Shown here: positions 7,507 to 15,814 of the stretch, one piece after another
Numbering within the stretch: position 1 is the stretch's first letter
How the letters are laid out: each line of letters opens with the position of its first letter
Source: Croceibacterium sp. TMG7-5b_MA50
GTDB taxonomy: Bacteria; Pseudomonadota; Alphaproteobacteria; Sphingomonadales; Sphingomonadaceae
Assembly: GCF_039830145.1 (NCBI RefSeq)
Contig: NZ_CP156082.1
Span: 266,001-330,000, forward strand
Direction: 5' to 3'
DNA length: 64,000 bases
The notes under the pieces: model-generated
What the model was told of the DNA's origin: nothing
Seen by the model: the letters and a program-made list of their open reading frames with translations, nothing else
Database searches by the model: none
Position numbers and translations under genes: made by a program

Positions 7507-8730
7507 TTAACTTGGTCCCGCCCGTTCCCGTGTCGCCAGGCGCAGGATCGCGTAGCCCAGCAGGGCCGAGATCGTGGAGCCCGCCAGGATGCCCAGCTTC
7601 GCCTCCTCCACCAGCAGCGGATGCTGCGGATAGGCTAGGGCACTGATGAACAGGCTCATGGTGAAGCCGATCCCGCATAGCATGCCGGTGCCCCAGATCT
7701 GCGGCCAGCTTGCACCGACCGGCCGCGGGGCAAAGCCGACGCGATCGGCGATCGCCACGCTGCCGACGATCCCCAACTGCTTGCCCAGGACCAGCCCGGC
7801 CCCGATCGCCAGCGGTAGCGGGTCCGCAAACGCCTCCAGACCCAATTGCCCCAATGCGACACCCGCATTGGCAAAGCCGAATAGCGGCACCACCAAATAG
7901 GCGTTGGGGCCGACCAACGCATGCTCGACCCGCTCCAGCATGGGCGCGCCATCGCGGCGTTGCATCGGGATGGTTAGCGCCGCGACCACGCCGGCGATGG
8001 TCGCGTGGACCCCCGAATGCAAGACGCACAGCCACAGCGCCAGCGCGCCCAGGATGAAGGGCCACAGCCGCCCGACCCCAGCACGATTGAGCGCGATCAA
8101 GCCGCCGAGCACAAGGACGGATGCGATCAGCCAGCCTGCATCGATGCTGCCGGTGTAGAACAGCGCGATCACCAGCACAGCGCCGATATCGTCCACGATG
8201 GCGACCGTCAGGAGGAATAGCCGCAGCGATGCCGGCACGCGATTTCCTAGCAGACCGATCACACCCATGGCGAAGGCGATGTCCGTCGCCGCCGGAATGG
8301 CCCAGCCCCGCGTCAGCAACGGGTCGCCGGCCGCAACCTGCAGGAAGATAGCCGCCGGCACCGCCATTCCGGCGGCTGCCGCAAGCACCGGTAGCCGCCG
8401 GCTGCGGGAATCGGCCAACGCACCGCTAACGATCTCGCGCTTAACCTCCAGTCCGACCACGAAGAAGAAGATCGCCATCAGCGCGTCGTTGATCCACAGA
8501 TGCAGGGTGTCCAGTTTCGCAAAAGGCGTCCATGGTAGGACCGCGTGAAACAGATGGTGGTAGGTCTCGGCCCACGGCGAATTGGCAGCGACGATCGCCA
8601 GCACGGCGACCGTGATCAGCAGAATTCCGCCGAATGCATCGCTGACGAACAGGGCGCGAAGCGGCCGGGCCGCCGTACGAAGAAGCATCGGTGCAGGCAT
8701 TTGAACGCTCTTGCGGGATTGGCGCGTCAT
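7507..8730 (-). CDS. nhaA: Na+/H+ antiporter NhaA
   Basis: NhaA is an inner-membrane electrogenic antiporter that expels Na+ in exchange for protons and controls internal pH and salt tolerance. The protein shows the usual series of about 11-12 hydrophobic segments. It has the early NhaA signature DALMAIFFFVVGLEVKRE, WAIPAATDIAFAMG, and the essential paired aspartates in AIVDDIGAV that bind the ion. The frame is open far upstream to 9174, but that part runs through the divergent gene. ATG 8730 (407 residues) or ATG 8700 (397 residues) are the plausible starts, and neither has a strong ribosome site. It is divergent from the following glycosyltransferase gene across 181 bases. Confidence 0.95.
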   Translation of the reverse strand: MTRQSRKSVQMPAPMLLRTAARPLRALFVSDAFGGILLITVAVLAIVAANSPWAETYHHLFHAVLPWTPFAKLDTLHLWINDALMAIFFFVVGLEVKREIVSGALADSRSRRLPVLAAAAGMAVPAAIFLQVAAGDPLLTRGWAIPAATDIAFAMGVIGLLGNRVPASLRLFLLTVAIVDDIGAVLVIALFYTGSIDAGWLIASVLVLGGLIALNRAGVGRLWPFILGALALWLCVLHSGVHATIAGVVAALTIPMQRRDGAPMLERVEHALVGPNAYLVVPLFGFANAGVALGQLGLEAFADPLPLAIGAGLVLGKQLGIVGSVAIADRVGFAPRPVGASWPQIWGTGMLCGIGFTMSLFISALAYPQHPLLVEEAKLGILAGSTISALLGYAILRLATRERAGPS

Positions 8731-8866
8731 GGCAAGTCGCCGGCCTTTTTTCCGACATAACCGCCGCTTCTGGAGGCGTGCGAATCGCCAACAGCGCGGC
8801 CTGCAAAGCACGCAACGAAAAAAGGTTCCTGAACTCCGATAATTTTTGTTTGCGATTGCTATGGCC

Positions 8867-8881
8867 GCAACTAAGAGTTGC
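8867..8881. promoter_or_regulatory. Inverted repeat in the nhaA / glycosyltransferase divergent region
   Basis: GCAACT-AAG-AGTTGC is a perfect 6-bp inverted repeat about 30 bases before the glycosyltransferase start, in a locally AT-richer stretch (8816-8851 contains AAAAAA and TTTTTG runs) that probably holds the divergent promoters. An operator role is a guess. Confidence 0.25.
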
Positions 8882-8911
8882 TTCGGGTCGCATTGAAGGG
8901 TCTCGGGGACT

Positions 8912-10357
8912 ATGATCCTGGGGGGTATGACGGCGCTGCAATTGGCGGCGCTGGTCGAGCAGGAGCTGTTGCTCTTTGCCGGCGTGTTCTTTCTTGTGGG
9001 TGCTCTGGATGAGCTTGCGGTTGATGCCGTGTTCGGCTGGCTGCGGCTCACGGGCAAGGTCCGGAATTGGACCATCGACCGGGAGGAGGGCAGTCGCCCG
9101 CTTTCCGGCCGGGCGGCGGTGTTCGTGCCTGCGTGGCTGGAACACGACGTCATCACTGACACAATCGCCAGCATGCTGCAGGCGTGGCCGCATGATGGCC
9201 TGCGCCTTTATGTCGGCTGCTATCGCAACGACCCCCGGACCGTAGAGGCGATCATGCGCGGCAGCCGCAACGACCCGCGCGTGCGCCTGGTGGTGCATGA
9301 TCGCGCCGGGCCGACCACCAAGGCCGACTGTCTGAACCGCCTTTACGCCGCCATGGAAGGCGACGAGCAGCGCGGCCGCTTCGCTTTCCGCATGGTGGTG
9401 CTCCACGATGCGGAGGATATGGTCGATCCTGCTGCACTGGCGCTGCTGGACCGCGCTGTGGCGGAGGCCGAGTTCGTGCAGCTGCCCGTCCTGCCGGAAC
9501 CGCAGGCACGCTCCCGTTGGGTCGGCAGCCATTATTGCGAGGAATTTGCCGAGGCGCATGGCAAGGCCATGGTGGTACGCGATGCGTTGTCCGCCGCGCT
9601 GCCGTCAGCCGGCGTCGGCTGCGGTTTCTCGCGCGCCATGCTGGGCCGGATCGCGGCCGACATGGCGCATGACACCGGTTCGACCGGACCGTTCTCCGTC
9701 GATTCTCTGACGGAGGATTACGAGCTTGGCCTGCGGATCAAGGCCGCCGGGGGGCGGTCCAGGTTCCTGCGGGTGCGGGGTGAGGACGGGCGGCTGATCG
9801 CCACCCGCGCCTGCTTCCCTGCGCAGCTGAACCAGTCTGTCCGGCAGAAGGCGCGCTGGGTCCATGGCATTGCCCTCCAGGGCTGGGATCGGATGGGTTG
9901 GACCGGTGCGTCGGGCGGCCTTGGCGAGACGTGGATGCGGGTGCGTGACCGTCGCGGGCCGCTTTCCGCCACCGTGCTGTTCGCAGCCTATCTGCTGCTG
10001 GGCCTGTCGGCGGGGCTGTGGCTGGCGAGCATTGTCGGCTACCACCAGCCGGTCGCTTTCAGTCCGGCCACGTGGTGGCTGCTGGCCGCCAATTTCACCA
10101 GCTTCGTATGGCGCGCTGGTTCACGCTATGTCTTCACCGCGCGGGAATATGGCCCGGTGGAAGGACTGCGCTCGGTCCTGCGCATTCCGCTCACCAACGT
10201 CATCGCCATCATGGCCGGACGGCGCGCGATGTGGGCCTATGCCCGCACACTGGGCGGTGCCCCGGTCGAATGGGACAAGACCCATCATCACGCGCATCCC
10301 AGCACCATGGCTGACCGGATCGTGCCACCCGCCCGCCGCGCCCGCGCTCTGTCGTGA
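8912..10357 (+). CDS. NfrB-like inner-membrane family 2 glycosyltransferase
   Basis: The 481-residue protein resembles the catalytic half of NfrB (phage N4 adsorption protein B). An N-terminal membrane helix (about residues 18-36) is followed by a GT2 domain starting at GRAAVFVPAWLEHDV. It contains the Asp cluster HDAED (165-169), the acceptor-site TEDYELGLR and the processive-type QKARW motif near 313-317. At least two more membrane helices follow (LFAAYLLLGLSAGLWLASIV; WWLLAANFTSFVW). It should polymerise or transfer a sugar from a nucleotide donor at the inner membrane. E. coli NfrB is about 745 residues, with a C-terminal MshEN domain that binds c-di-GMP; this protein ends before such a domain. 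It overlaps the next gene (GTGA), which looks like its outer-membrane partner. Confidence 0.82.
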   Translation: MILGGMTALQLAALVEQELLLFAGVFFLVGALDELAVDAVFGWLRLTGKVRNWTIDREEGSRPLSGRAAVFVPAWLEHDVITDTIASMLQAWPHDGLRLYVGCYRNDPRTVEAIMRGSRNDPRVRLVVHDRAGPTTKADCLNRLYAAMEGDEQRGRFAFRMVVLHDAEDMVDPAALALLDRAVAEAEFVQLPVLPEPQARSRWVGSHYCEEFAEAHGKAMVVRDALSAALPSAGVGCGFSRAMLGRIAADMAHDTGSTGPFSVDSLTEDYELGLRIKAAGGRSRFLRVRGEDGRLIATRACFPAQLNQSVRQKARWVHGIALQGWDRMGWTGASGGLGETWMRVRDRRGPLSATVLFAAYLLLGLSAGLWLASIVGYHQPVAFSPATWWLLAANFTSFVWRAGSRYVFTAREYGPVEGLRSVLRIPLTNVIAIMAGRRAMWAYARTLGGAPVEWDKTHHHAHPSTMADRIVPPARRARALS

Positions 10358-11580
10358 TCGGACGGGCACAGGATACGAATCAGGTGAACCGGCGTCCGTC
10401 GTTCCGCGGCCAGCCGCTGCTGCTGCTGGCCGGACTGGTGGTGGGCTGGGGCGCATTGCGCGTCGCCAGCTGGGAAGCGCCCTGGCCGGCGCTGCCCGCC
10501 GCCCTTCCAGCGGCCGGGCAACCAGTGGCGCCCCGGGCTGTGCCGGAGCAGGATGCACCGGTGCCCGAGGATGGCTGGCTGCGCCGTCCGCTGCCGATCG
10601 AGAATCCGGCACCAGCCCGCTGGCGTCCGCTGGCCTCCGCTAACCCGTCCGCGATCAGCGGCGTTCCATGGCAGGTGGCCGACGCCGCGCTGCTGTTTCC
10701 GCCGCTCGGCCCGACGGACCACGCTGTATCGCCCGCCACGCTGATCGGCAGCGAGGTACTGATGCTGGCCGGACTGTCGCACATGCAGGTGCCTGACGTC
10801 CTGCTCGCCTATCTGCAGCCCGGCCTTTCCGGTCGCCCGGCACTTGCGGCCGCATCGGCGCTCCAGTCGGGTGTGCCACAGGCGGCATCGCCCGCCGGTG
10901 TCGCGCCGGTGCCGCGGCGCAGCTTCGCCTCCAGGTGGAGCGGGGATGGCTGGCTGCTGCTGCGGGAGGACACGGACACTCCGCTCACGTCCGCCCGGCC
11001 GTCCTACGGGCGCAGTCAGGCCGGCGCAGTTGTCCGTTACCGGCTTGGCTCCGCCACGAACGGCCACGCGCCGCAGGCCTACCTGCGTGGCAGCACGGCA
11101 CTGGCGGGTGCGCGGGAGCAGGAAGTGGCTGCCGGCCTCAGCCTGCGGCCGATACCCGGCCTGCCGGTACGCCTGGCGGCGGAGGCGCGGGTGAACGACA
11201 ATCGCGCGGGCACCGATGTTCGCCCGGCCGTGTTCGCCGTCACCGAACTGCCGCCTGTGGCGCTGCCTGGCGGCACGCGGGGCGAGCTTTACCTGCAGGG
11301 CGGTTATGCCGGCGGGGACTTTGCCACAGGCTTCGTCGATGGCCAGGCGCGGCTCGACCGTCCGCTGCTGCAACGCGGCGGGACGGAGGTGAGCATCGGC
11401 GCCGGTGCCTGGGGCGGCGCGCAGAAGGGGAGCGAGCGGCTGGATGTCGGGCCCAGCGCCGGCGTGACCTTCGGTGTCGGTCGGGTGCGTGCCCGCGTGG
11501 CCGCCGATTACCGCCTGCGGGTCGCCGGCAATGCCGAGCCTGCGTCCGGCCCCGCGCTGACGATCGCCGCCGGTTTCTGA
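10354..11580 (+). CDS. NfrA-like outer-membrane beta-barrel partner
   Basis: A 408-residue protein starting at a GTG that overlaps the stop of the glycosyltransferase by four bases, so translation is coupled. Residues ~18-40 are hydrophobic (PLLLLAGLVVGWGALRVASW) and act as signal or anchor. A Pro/Ala-rich linker follows. From about residue 195 to the end the sequence alternates polar and hydrophobic residues in beta-strand style and finishes with Phe (TIAAGF), as outer-membrane barrels do. The layout matches the C-terminal domain of NfrA, without the long TPR region of the E. coli protein. I infer that it carries the sugar polymer across, or displays it on, the outer membrane. The NfrA assignment rests on context and strand pattern, not on a motif. 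Confidence 0.65.
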   Translation: MIGRAQDTNQVNRRPSFRGQPLLLLAGLVVGWGALRVASWEAPWPALPAALPAAGQPVAPRAVPEQDAPVPEDGWLRRPLPIENPAPARWRPLASANPSAISGVPWQVADAALLFPPLGPTDHAVSPATLIGSEVLMLAGLSHMQVPDVLLAYLQPGLSGRPALAAASALQSGVPQAASPAGVAPVPRRSFASRWSGDGWLLLREDTDTPLTSARPSYGRSQAGAVVRYRLGSATNGHAPQAYLRGSTALAGAREQEVAAGLSLRPIPGLPVRLAAEARVNDNRAGTDVRPAVFAVTELPPVALPGGTRGELYLQGGYAGGDFATGFVDGQARLDRPLLQRGGTEVSIGAGAWGGAQKGSERLDVGPSAGVTFGVGRVRARVAADYRLRVAGNAEPASGPALTIAAGF

Positions 11581-11645
11581 TCTGGCGGGCAAATAGCCCG
11601 GCCATGCCGCTTCACCCGGAAGGTCGGTTAAGCTAGGCCGGGTTG

Positions 11646-12560
11646 ATGGATGTCTACCTGCCCATCGCGAACCTGTCGGTAAATGGGCTGGTGATCGTGC
11701 TGCTGGGCGCGGGCACCGGCATCCTGTCTGGCCTGTTCGGCGTTGGCGGCGGGTTCCTGACCACGCCGCTGCTGATCTTCTACGGCGTGCCGCCGACGGT
11801 CGCCGCCGCTTCCGCCGCCAGCCAGGTGACCGGCGCCAGCGTGTCGGGCGTACTGGCGCACCGGCGGCGCGGCGGGGTCGATCCGCAGATCGGCGGCGTG
11901 ATGGTCGCAGGCGGCGTGGTCGGCGCCGGCATCGGTGCACTGCTGTTCCGCGTCCTGCAGGGCTGGGGCCAGATCGATACGGTCATCAACATCCTGTATG
12001 TCGTGCTGCTGGGCACGATCGGCGGGCTGATGGGGCGTGAAAGCCTGGCGTCGCTGCGGGCGCAGCGCAATGGCGCGCCCCGTGCCGCCGCGCGTCGCCG
12101 GCATCACCCGCTGGTCGCCAGCCTGCCGGGACGCTGGCGGTTCTACAAATCCGGGCTCTACATCTCGCCGCTCGCGCCGCTGCTGCTGGGTGTGGTGGTG
12201 GGCATCCTGACCATGCTGATGGGGGTCGGGGGCGGCTTCATCCTGGTGCCGGCGATGTTGTATATCCTGGGCATGAGTGCGCAGGTCGTGGTCGGCACGT
12301 CGCTGTTCCAGATCCTGTTCGTCACCATGGCGACGACCATGATGCACGCACTGACCACCCGTGCGGTGGATATCGTGCTGGCCGCACTGCTGCTGATCGG
12401 ATCGGTCACTGGCGCGCAGATCGGCACCCGCATCGCGGTTAGCGCCAAGCCCGAAGTGCTGCGGCTGGTCCTGGCCGTGATCGTGCTCACCATTGCGCTG
12501 CGCCTCGCCTTCGGCCTGGGGGTTCGGCCGGACGCGGTTTATTCGGTGGTGGAGCTGTGA
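11646..12560 (+). CDS. TauE/SafE family sulfite/anion exporter
   Basis: A 304-residue polytopic membrane protein with the internal duplication typical of TauE/SafE. The glycine-rich signature GTGILSGLFGVGGGFLTTPLL near the N-terminus is repeated as GILTMLMGVGGGFILVPAML in the second half. Family members export sulfite, sulfoacetate or related anions; the substrate here is unknown. ATG 11646 is preferred over the TTG three bases earlier. Its stop overlaps the GTG of the TIGR02186 gene, a pairing seen in alphaproteobacteria that suggests the two proteins act together. Confidence 0.92.
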   Translation: MDVYLPIANLSVNGLVIVLLGAGTGILSGLFGVGGGFLTTPLLIFYGVPPTVAAASAASQVTGASVSGVLAHRRRGGVDPQIGGVMVAGGVVGAGIGALLFRVLQGWGQIDTVINILYVVLLGTIGGLMGRESLASLRAQRNGAPRAAARRRHHPLVASLPGRWRFYKSGLYISPLAPLLLGVVVGILTMLMGVGGGFILVPAMLYILGMSAQVVVGTSLFQILFVTMATTMMHALTTRAVDIVLAALLLIGSVTGAQIGTRIAVSAKPEVLRLVLAVIVLTIALRLAFGLGVRPDAVYSVVEL

Positions 12561-13321
12561 AGCGCGCCGCGCATGCATTGCTGCTGGCGCTGGCCTTCAT
12601 CACGCTGACCGCCCAGCGCGATCCGGTGCTGGTCCCGGCCGTGTCGCAGAGCCGGATCGAGGTGCGGCAGGATTTCACCGGCGCCGAACTGCTGCTGTAT
12701 GGCGCCATCCTCGATCCGCAGGGGCGCCGCGCGGCGGAGCCGTACGACATCGTAGTCGTGCTGAAAGGCCCGACCGAGCCGGTGCTGGTGCGCGAGAAGC
12801 AGCGCTGGTTCGGCATCTGGGTCAATGCGGACAGCACCGCCTTCCGCTCCGCCCCCTCGTTCTTCGCTGTCGCTTCCTCCCGCCCCGTCGGGCAGATCGT
12901 GGATGAGCGCACGGCCGCGATCTACGAACTTGGGCTCGACTTCATGCAACTGTCGCCCAGCGGGGTGATCCAGCCGCAGGAGCAGGCCCGCTTCACCACC
13001 GGCCTGGTCGATCTGCGCGTGCTGGCTGGCCTGTACAAGGAGGATCCCGGCGGCGTGACGCTGAGCGAAGATGTGCTCTATCAAGCGCGCATCGCGCTGC
13101 CGTCGAACGTCGTCACCGGCCGCTACACCGCAGAGACCTTCGCCATCCAGCGTGGTCGGGTGATCGCATCCGCCATCGCGGATGTGGAGGTGAGCAAGGA
13201 GGGGTTCGAGCGGCTGGTCGCCGACCGCGCGCAGGATGCCGGGCTCGCCTACGGAGTCGCGGTCGTGCTGCTGGCGCTGCTGTTCGGCTGGGCCGCGGGG
13301 CGGTTGTTCGCGCTGATCTAG
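12557..13321 (+). CDS. TIGR02186 family periplasmic/membrane protein
   Basis: A 254-residue protein with a signal peptide (MKRAAHALLLALAFITLTAQ), a beta-rich periplasmic body and one C-terminal membrane anchor at about 231-252 (GLAYGVAVVLLALLFGWAAG). The body has the family features IEVRQDFTGAELLLYGAI, then VVLKGPTEPVLVREK and WFGIWVN. It matches the alphaproteobacterial TIGR02186 family, whose function is not known. It starts at GTG 12557 inside the TauE stop (GTGA), so it is translationally coupled to the exporter. I infer that it is a periplasmic accessory of that transporter. Confidence 0.85.
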   Translation: MKRAAHALLLALAFITLTAQRDPVLVPAVSQSRIEVRQDFTGAELLLYGAILDPQGRRAAEPYDIVVVLKGPTEPVLVREKQRWFGIWVNADSTAFRSAPSFFAVASSRPVGQIVDERTAAIYELGLDFMQLSPSGVIQPQEQARFTTGLVDLRVLAGLYKEDPGGVTLSEDVLYQARIALPSNVVTGRYTAETFAIQRGRVIASAIADVEVSKEGFERLVADRAQDAGLAYGVAVVLLALLFGWAAGRLFALI

Positions 13322-13406
13322 GAAACCGGGACGCCGGCTCTTTACTCGTTCTTCACCTTGCGCCTGCTAGCGCGGGCGACCCAGCCGGCAAGCAAGGACC
13401 AGCCAG

Positions 13407-15044
13407 ATGAGCGAGTTCACCCCGCAGCCGTGGCCGGTGGCAGATACCGCGTCCGCCGCACCTGTCACGATCGGCATGGTGCGGGCCATCTCCGGCGCGC
13501 AGGCGCAGCTGGTGCTCGACCCGGCCGCCATCGCGCTGAGTGCTGGCGACCCGGATCCGGCAATCGCCATGGCGGGGCAGATCGGCAGCTCCTTGCGGAT
13601 CGCCGCGCTGAGCGGGACCTGGCTGCTCGCATCGCTGCGCGAACAGGAACGGGCGGCGGATGGCACCATCCACGCTGTCGCGGACCTGATGGGGGAGGGC
13701 AGCGACGACGGGGTGGGCGGCAGCTTCCGCCGCGGCGTGACCCGTTATCCGCTGCCGGGCAGCGCGGTGATGCCCGTCGCGACGCATCAGCTCGCCCGCA
13801 TCTACGACCCCGCCGGCCGCGCTGCGGTGACGGTCGGGACCGTGTATCCCACCGTCACGATCGGCGCCGGCCTGTTCACCGATGCGCTGCTGGGCAAGCA
13901 TTTTGCCCTGTTGGGATCGACCGGCACCGGCAAGTCCACCGCCACCGCGCTGATCCTCCACCGCATCTGCGATGCCGCGCCCAACGGGCATGTGGTGATG
14001 ATCGACCCCCATGGCGAATACGGCGCCGCCTTCCGCGACCGGGGCGTGGTGCTGGATGTCGGCAATCTGCAACTGCCCTATTGGCTGATGAACTTCGCCG
14101 AACATTGCGAGGTGTTCCTGACCAGCAGCGGCAACGACCGGCAGGAAGATGCCGACATCCTTGCCAAGTGCCTGCTCGCCGCCCGGGGCAAGAACCGGCT
14201 GGCGGCGGAGATCGGCCGGATTACGGTGGATTCACCCATCCCCTACCTCCTCAGCGATCTGCTGCGCAGCGTGAACGAGGAGATGGGCGCATTGGACAAG
14301 GCGAGCAGCAGCGCGCCGTTCCTGCGCATTCGCACGAAGATAGAGGAGCTAAAGGGCGATCCGCGATACCAGTTCATGTTCAGCGGCATGCTGGTGGCCG
14401 ACAACATGGCGGACCTGATCGCCCGCCTATTCCGGATGGACGGCAGTGGGCAGCCGATCACCATCATCGACGTGTCGGGCGTCCCGTCCGACATCACCGC
14501 CACCGTCGTCGCGGTGCTGAGCCGCATGGTCTTCGACCATGCGATCTGGAACCGGGGGGAGGCGCTGCGGCCCATCCTGCTGGTGTGCGAGGAAGCGCAC
14601 CGGTACGTGCCGAACGAGCGGCAGGCGGACGGGTCCAGCGTGGGGCGGGTGCTGGGCCGGATCGCCAAGGAAGGGCGCAAATACGGCATCGCGCTGGGCC
14701 TCATCACCCAACGACCGAGCGACCTGGCGGAGGGCGTCCTGTCGCAGTGCGGCACCATCATCGCCATGCGGCTGAACAACGAGCGCGACCAGGCCTTTGT
14801 CCGTTCGGCGATGCCGGAAGGGGCGCGCGGCTTCCTGGATGCGATCCCGGCCTTGCGCAACCGGGAGGCGATCATCTGTGGGGAGGGCGTGGCGGTGCCG
14901 ATGCGCGTCAGCTTTGCCGATCTGGAGGAACATCGCCGGCCCGCCAGCGCCGACCCGTTGTTCAGCGAATTGTGGCAGCAGCCGGTCAGCGACCCTGCCG
15001 CGATCCACCGCACGGTCCGCCGCTGGCGCGCGCAGGGCCGGTAA
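13407..15044 (+). CDS. HerA-like (DUF87) DNA-translocating ATPase
   Basis: A 545-residue FtsK/HerA-superfamily ATPase. The N-terminal ~130 residues fit a HAS-barrel. Walker A is GSTGTGKS at 170-177, followed by VVMIDPHGEYG. Walker B is LLVCEEAHRYVP at roughly 391-402, and ITQRP and SQCGTIIAMRLNN complete the HerA signatures. HerA forms a hexameric ring that translocates duplex DNA, in archaea with NurA nuclease in end resection; bacterial versions act in DNA repair or with toxin or defence nucleases. No NurA-like or other nuclease gene is adjacent, so its partner is unknown. ATG 13407 has AAGGA nine bases upstream. Confidence 0.88.
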   Translation: MSEFTPQPWPVADTASAAPVTIGMVRAISGAQAQLVLDPAAIALSAGDPDPAIAMAGQIGSSLRIAALSGTWLLASLREQERAADGTIHAVADLMGEGSDDGVGGSFRRGVTRYPLPGSAVMPVATHQLARIYDPAGRAAVTVGTVYPTVTIGAGLFTDALLGKHFALLGSTGTGKSTATALILHRICDAAPNGHVVMIDPHGEYGAAFRDRGVVLDVGNLQLPYWLMNFAEHCEVFLTSSGNDRQEDADILAKCLLAARGKNRLAAEIGRITVDSPIPYLLSDLLRSVNEEMGALDKASSSAPFLRIRTKIEELKGDPRYQFMFSGMLVADNMADLIARLFRMDGSGQPITIIDVSGVPSDITATVVAVLSRMVFDHAIWNRGEALRPILLVCEEAHRYVPNERQADGSSVGRVLGRIAKEGRKYGIALGLITQRPSDLAEGVLSQCGTIIAMRLNNERDQAFVRSAMPEGARGFLDAIPALRNREAIICGEGVAVPMRVSFADLEEHRRPASADPLFSELWQQPVSDPAAIHRTVRRWRAQGR

Positions 15045-15153
15045 AATCGGCGAAAGTTGACACTAAGTTGACACCTCCCGCGAAGGTCCGTTCCCCTCCA
15101 TCGCCCGCAGGCAGCGTGCCGTGGAGGCTGGATCGGGAGGCGGCGGCATGGCA

Positions 15154-15183
15154 GTGCATGGGCCCGCTTGGGCCACAATGCAC
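15154..15183. other. Two-part hairpin downstream of the HerA-like gene
   Basis: GTGCAT/ATGCAC outer stem (15154-15159 with 15178-15183) encloses an inner GGCCC-GCTT-GGGCC stem. It lies in the 176-base gap between the HerA-like gene and the convergent small ORF. There is no T-tract, so it may be a structured transcript end or a bidirectional terminator; the rest of the gap shows nothing I can name. Confidence 0.35.
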
Positions 15184-15220
15184 AGCCTGTAGGAAAGCGG
15201 TTTGTCGGCCGCCAGCGCGC

Positions 15221-15412
15221 CTAGTCCGGGGCGATGCCCGACATCAGCCGGCGCCGTTCCCGCTGGTCGGCGACCAGCTGGGCCGATGTGGCCATCGCCT
15301 GGAATGCGGTGACGGAGCGCAGGGCGCGATCCCGCACATTGTCGAGGGTGGCGGCGTCGGCTTCCACCTGCGCCTTGGCCGCCTGTTCACGATAGAACGC
15401 TGCGTCGGGCAT
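15221..15412 (-). CDS. Small hypothetical protein (63 aa)
   Basis: I do not recognise a characterised family. The product MPDAAFYREQAAKAQVEADA... is a short helical protein rich in Ala, Arg and Gln, ending with RRRLMSGIAPD. FYREQA-type N-termini followed by an Ala/Asp-rich helix occur in small conserved hypotheticals of sphingomonads. ATG 15412 has ACGGGAG about nine bases upstream. A GTG at 15421 would add three residues but lies too close to that ribosome site. It follows the cold-shock gene by 23 bases on the same strand, so the two probably share a transcript. Confidence 0.6.
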   Translation of the reverse strand: MPDAAFYREQAAKAQVEADAATLDNVRDRALRSVTAFQAMATSAQLVADQRERRRLMSGIAPD

Positions 15413-15435
15413 AGCCGCCACTCCCGTGATGTCGA

Positions 15436-15648
15436 TCAGTCGGCGGGCTGGAGATTGACCGCGCTGGTCTTGCCGCGACGGTCCTGCTCCAGCTCGTAGG
15501 TGACGCGCTGGTTCTGCGTCAGCGTCGCCATGCCGGCGCGCTCCACGGCGCTGATGTGGACGAAAGCGTCGGCCGCGCCGCCATCGGGCGCGATGAAGCC
15601 GTAGCCCTTGTCGGTGTTGAAGAACTTGACGGTGCCGGTGATGGCCAT
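15436..15648 (-). CDS. Cold-shock protein, CspA family
   Basis: A 70-residue single CSD domain that binds single-stranded RNA or DNA and acts as an RNA chaperone. It begins MAITGTVKFFN and carries both nucleic-acid-binding motifs, RNP1 (KGYGFI) and RNP2 (FVHIS). The 5' leader contains GAAGGAA ahead of the start and a strong GC hairpin 23 bases upstream of the ATG, so expression may be controlled by RNA structure, as for other csp genes. It lies downstream of queE on the same strand with a 166-base gap. Confidence 0.95.
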   Translation of the reverse strand: MAITGTVKFFNTDKGYGFIAPDGGAADAFVHISAVERAGMATLTQNQRVTYELEQDRRGKTSAVNLQPAD

Positions 15649-15670
15649 GAGTATTTCCTTCTTTGATGAA

Positions 15671-15693
15671 CGGCGGCTCCGCGTGAGCCGCCG
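15671..15693 (-). promoter_or_regulatory. Leader hairpin of the cold-shock gene
   Basis: CGGCGGCT (15671-15678) pairs perfectly with AGCCGCCG (15686-15693) around a 7-base loop, 22 bases before the cold-shock start codon on the transcribed strand. It is followed by TTCATCAAAGAAGGAA rather than a T-run, so it is more likely a 5'-UTR element than a terminator. Confidence 0.45.
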
Positions 15694-15814
15694 GGCGCGC
15701 GAGGGCAGGGAAAGAAGGAAAAAAGGAGCCGCAAAGCGCCGAGAGACCGTCGATATGCGACTGTAGCAGGCCTTATGTGGGCCGATGGGCGCGCATGCGC
15801 AAGGCCCGTGGCGT

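Noticed and set aside
9175-9559. Minus-strand frame extending upstream of nhaA
   Set aside because: It is antisense to the glycosyltransferase gene and lacks membrane segments; NhaA homology begins only after about 8730.
13358-15499. A 713-codon frame overlapping the HerA-like gene in another frame
   Set aside because: It is Arg/Gly/Pro-rich shadow sequence; the HerA frame carries intact Walker motifs.
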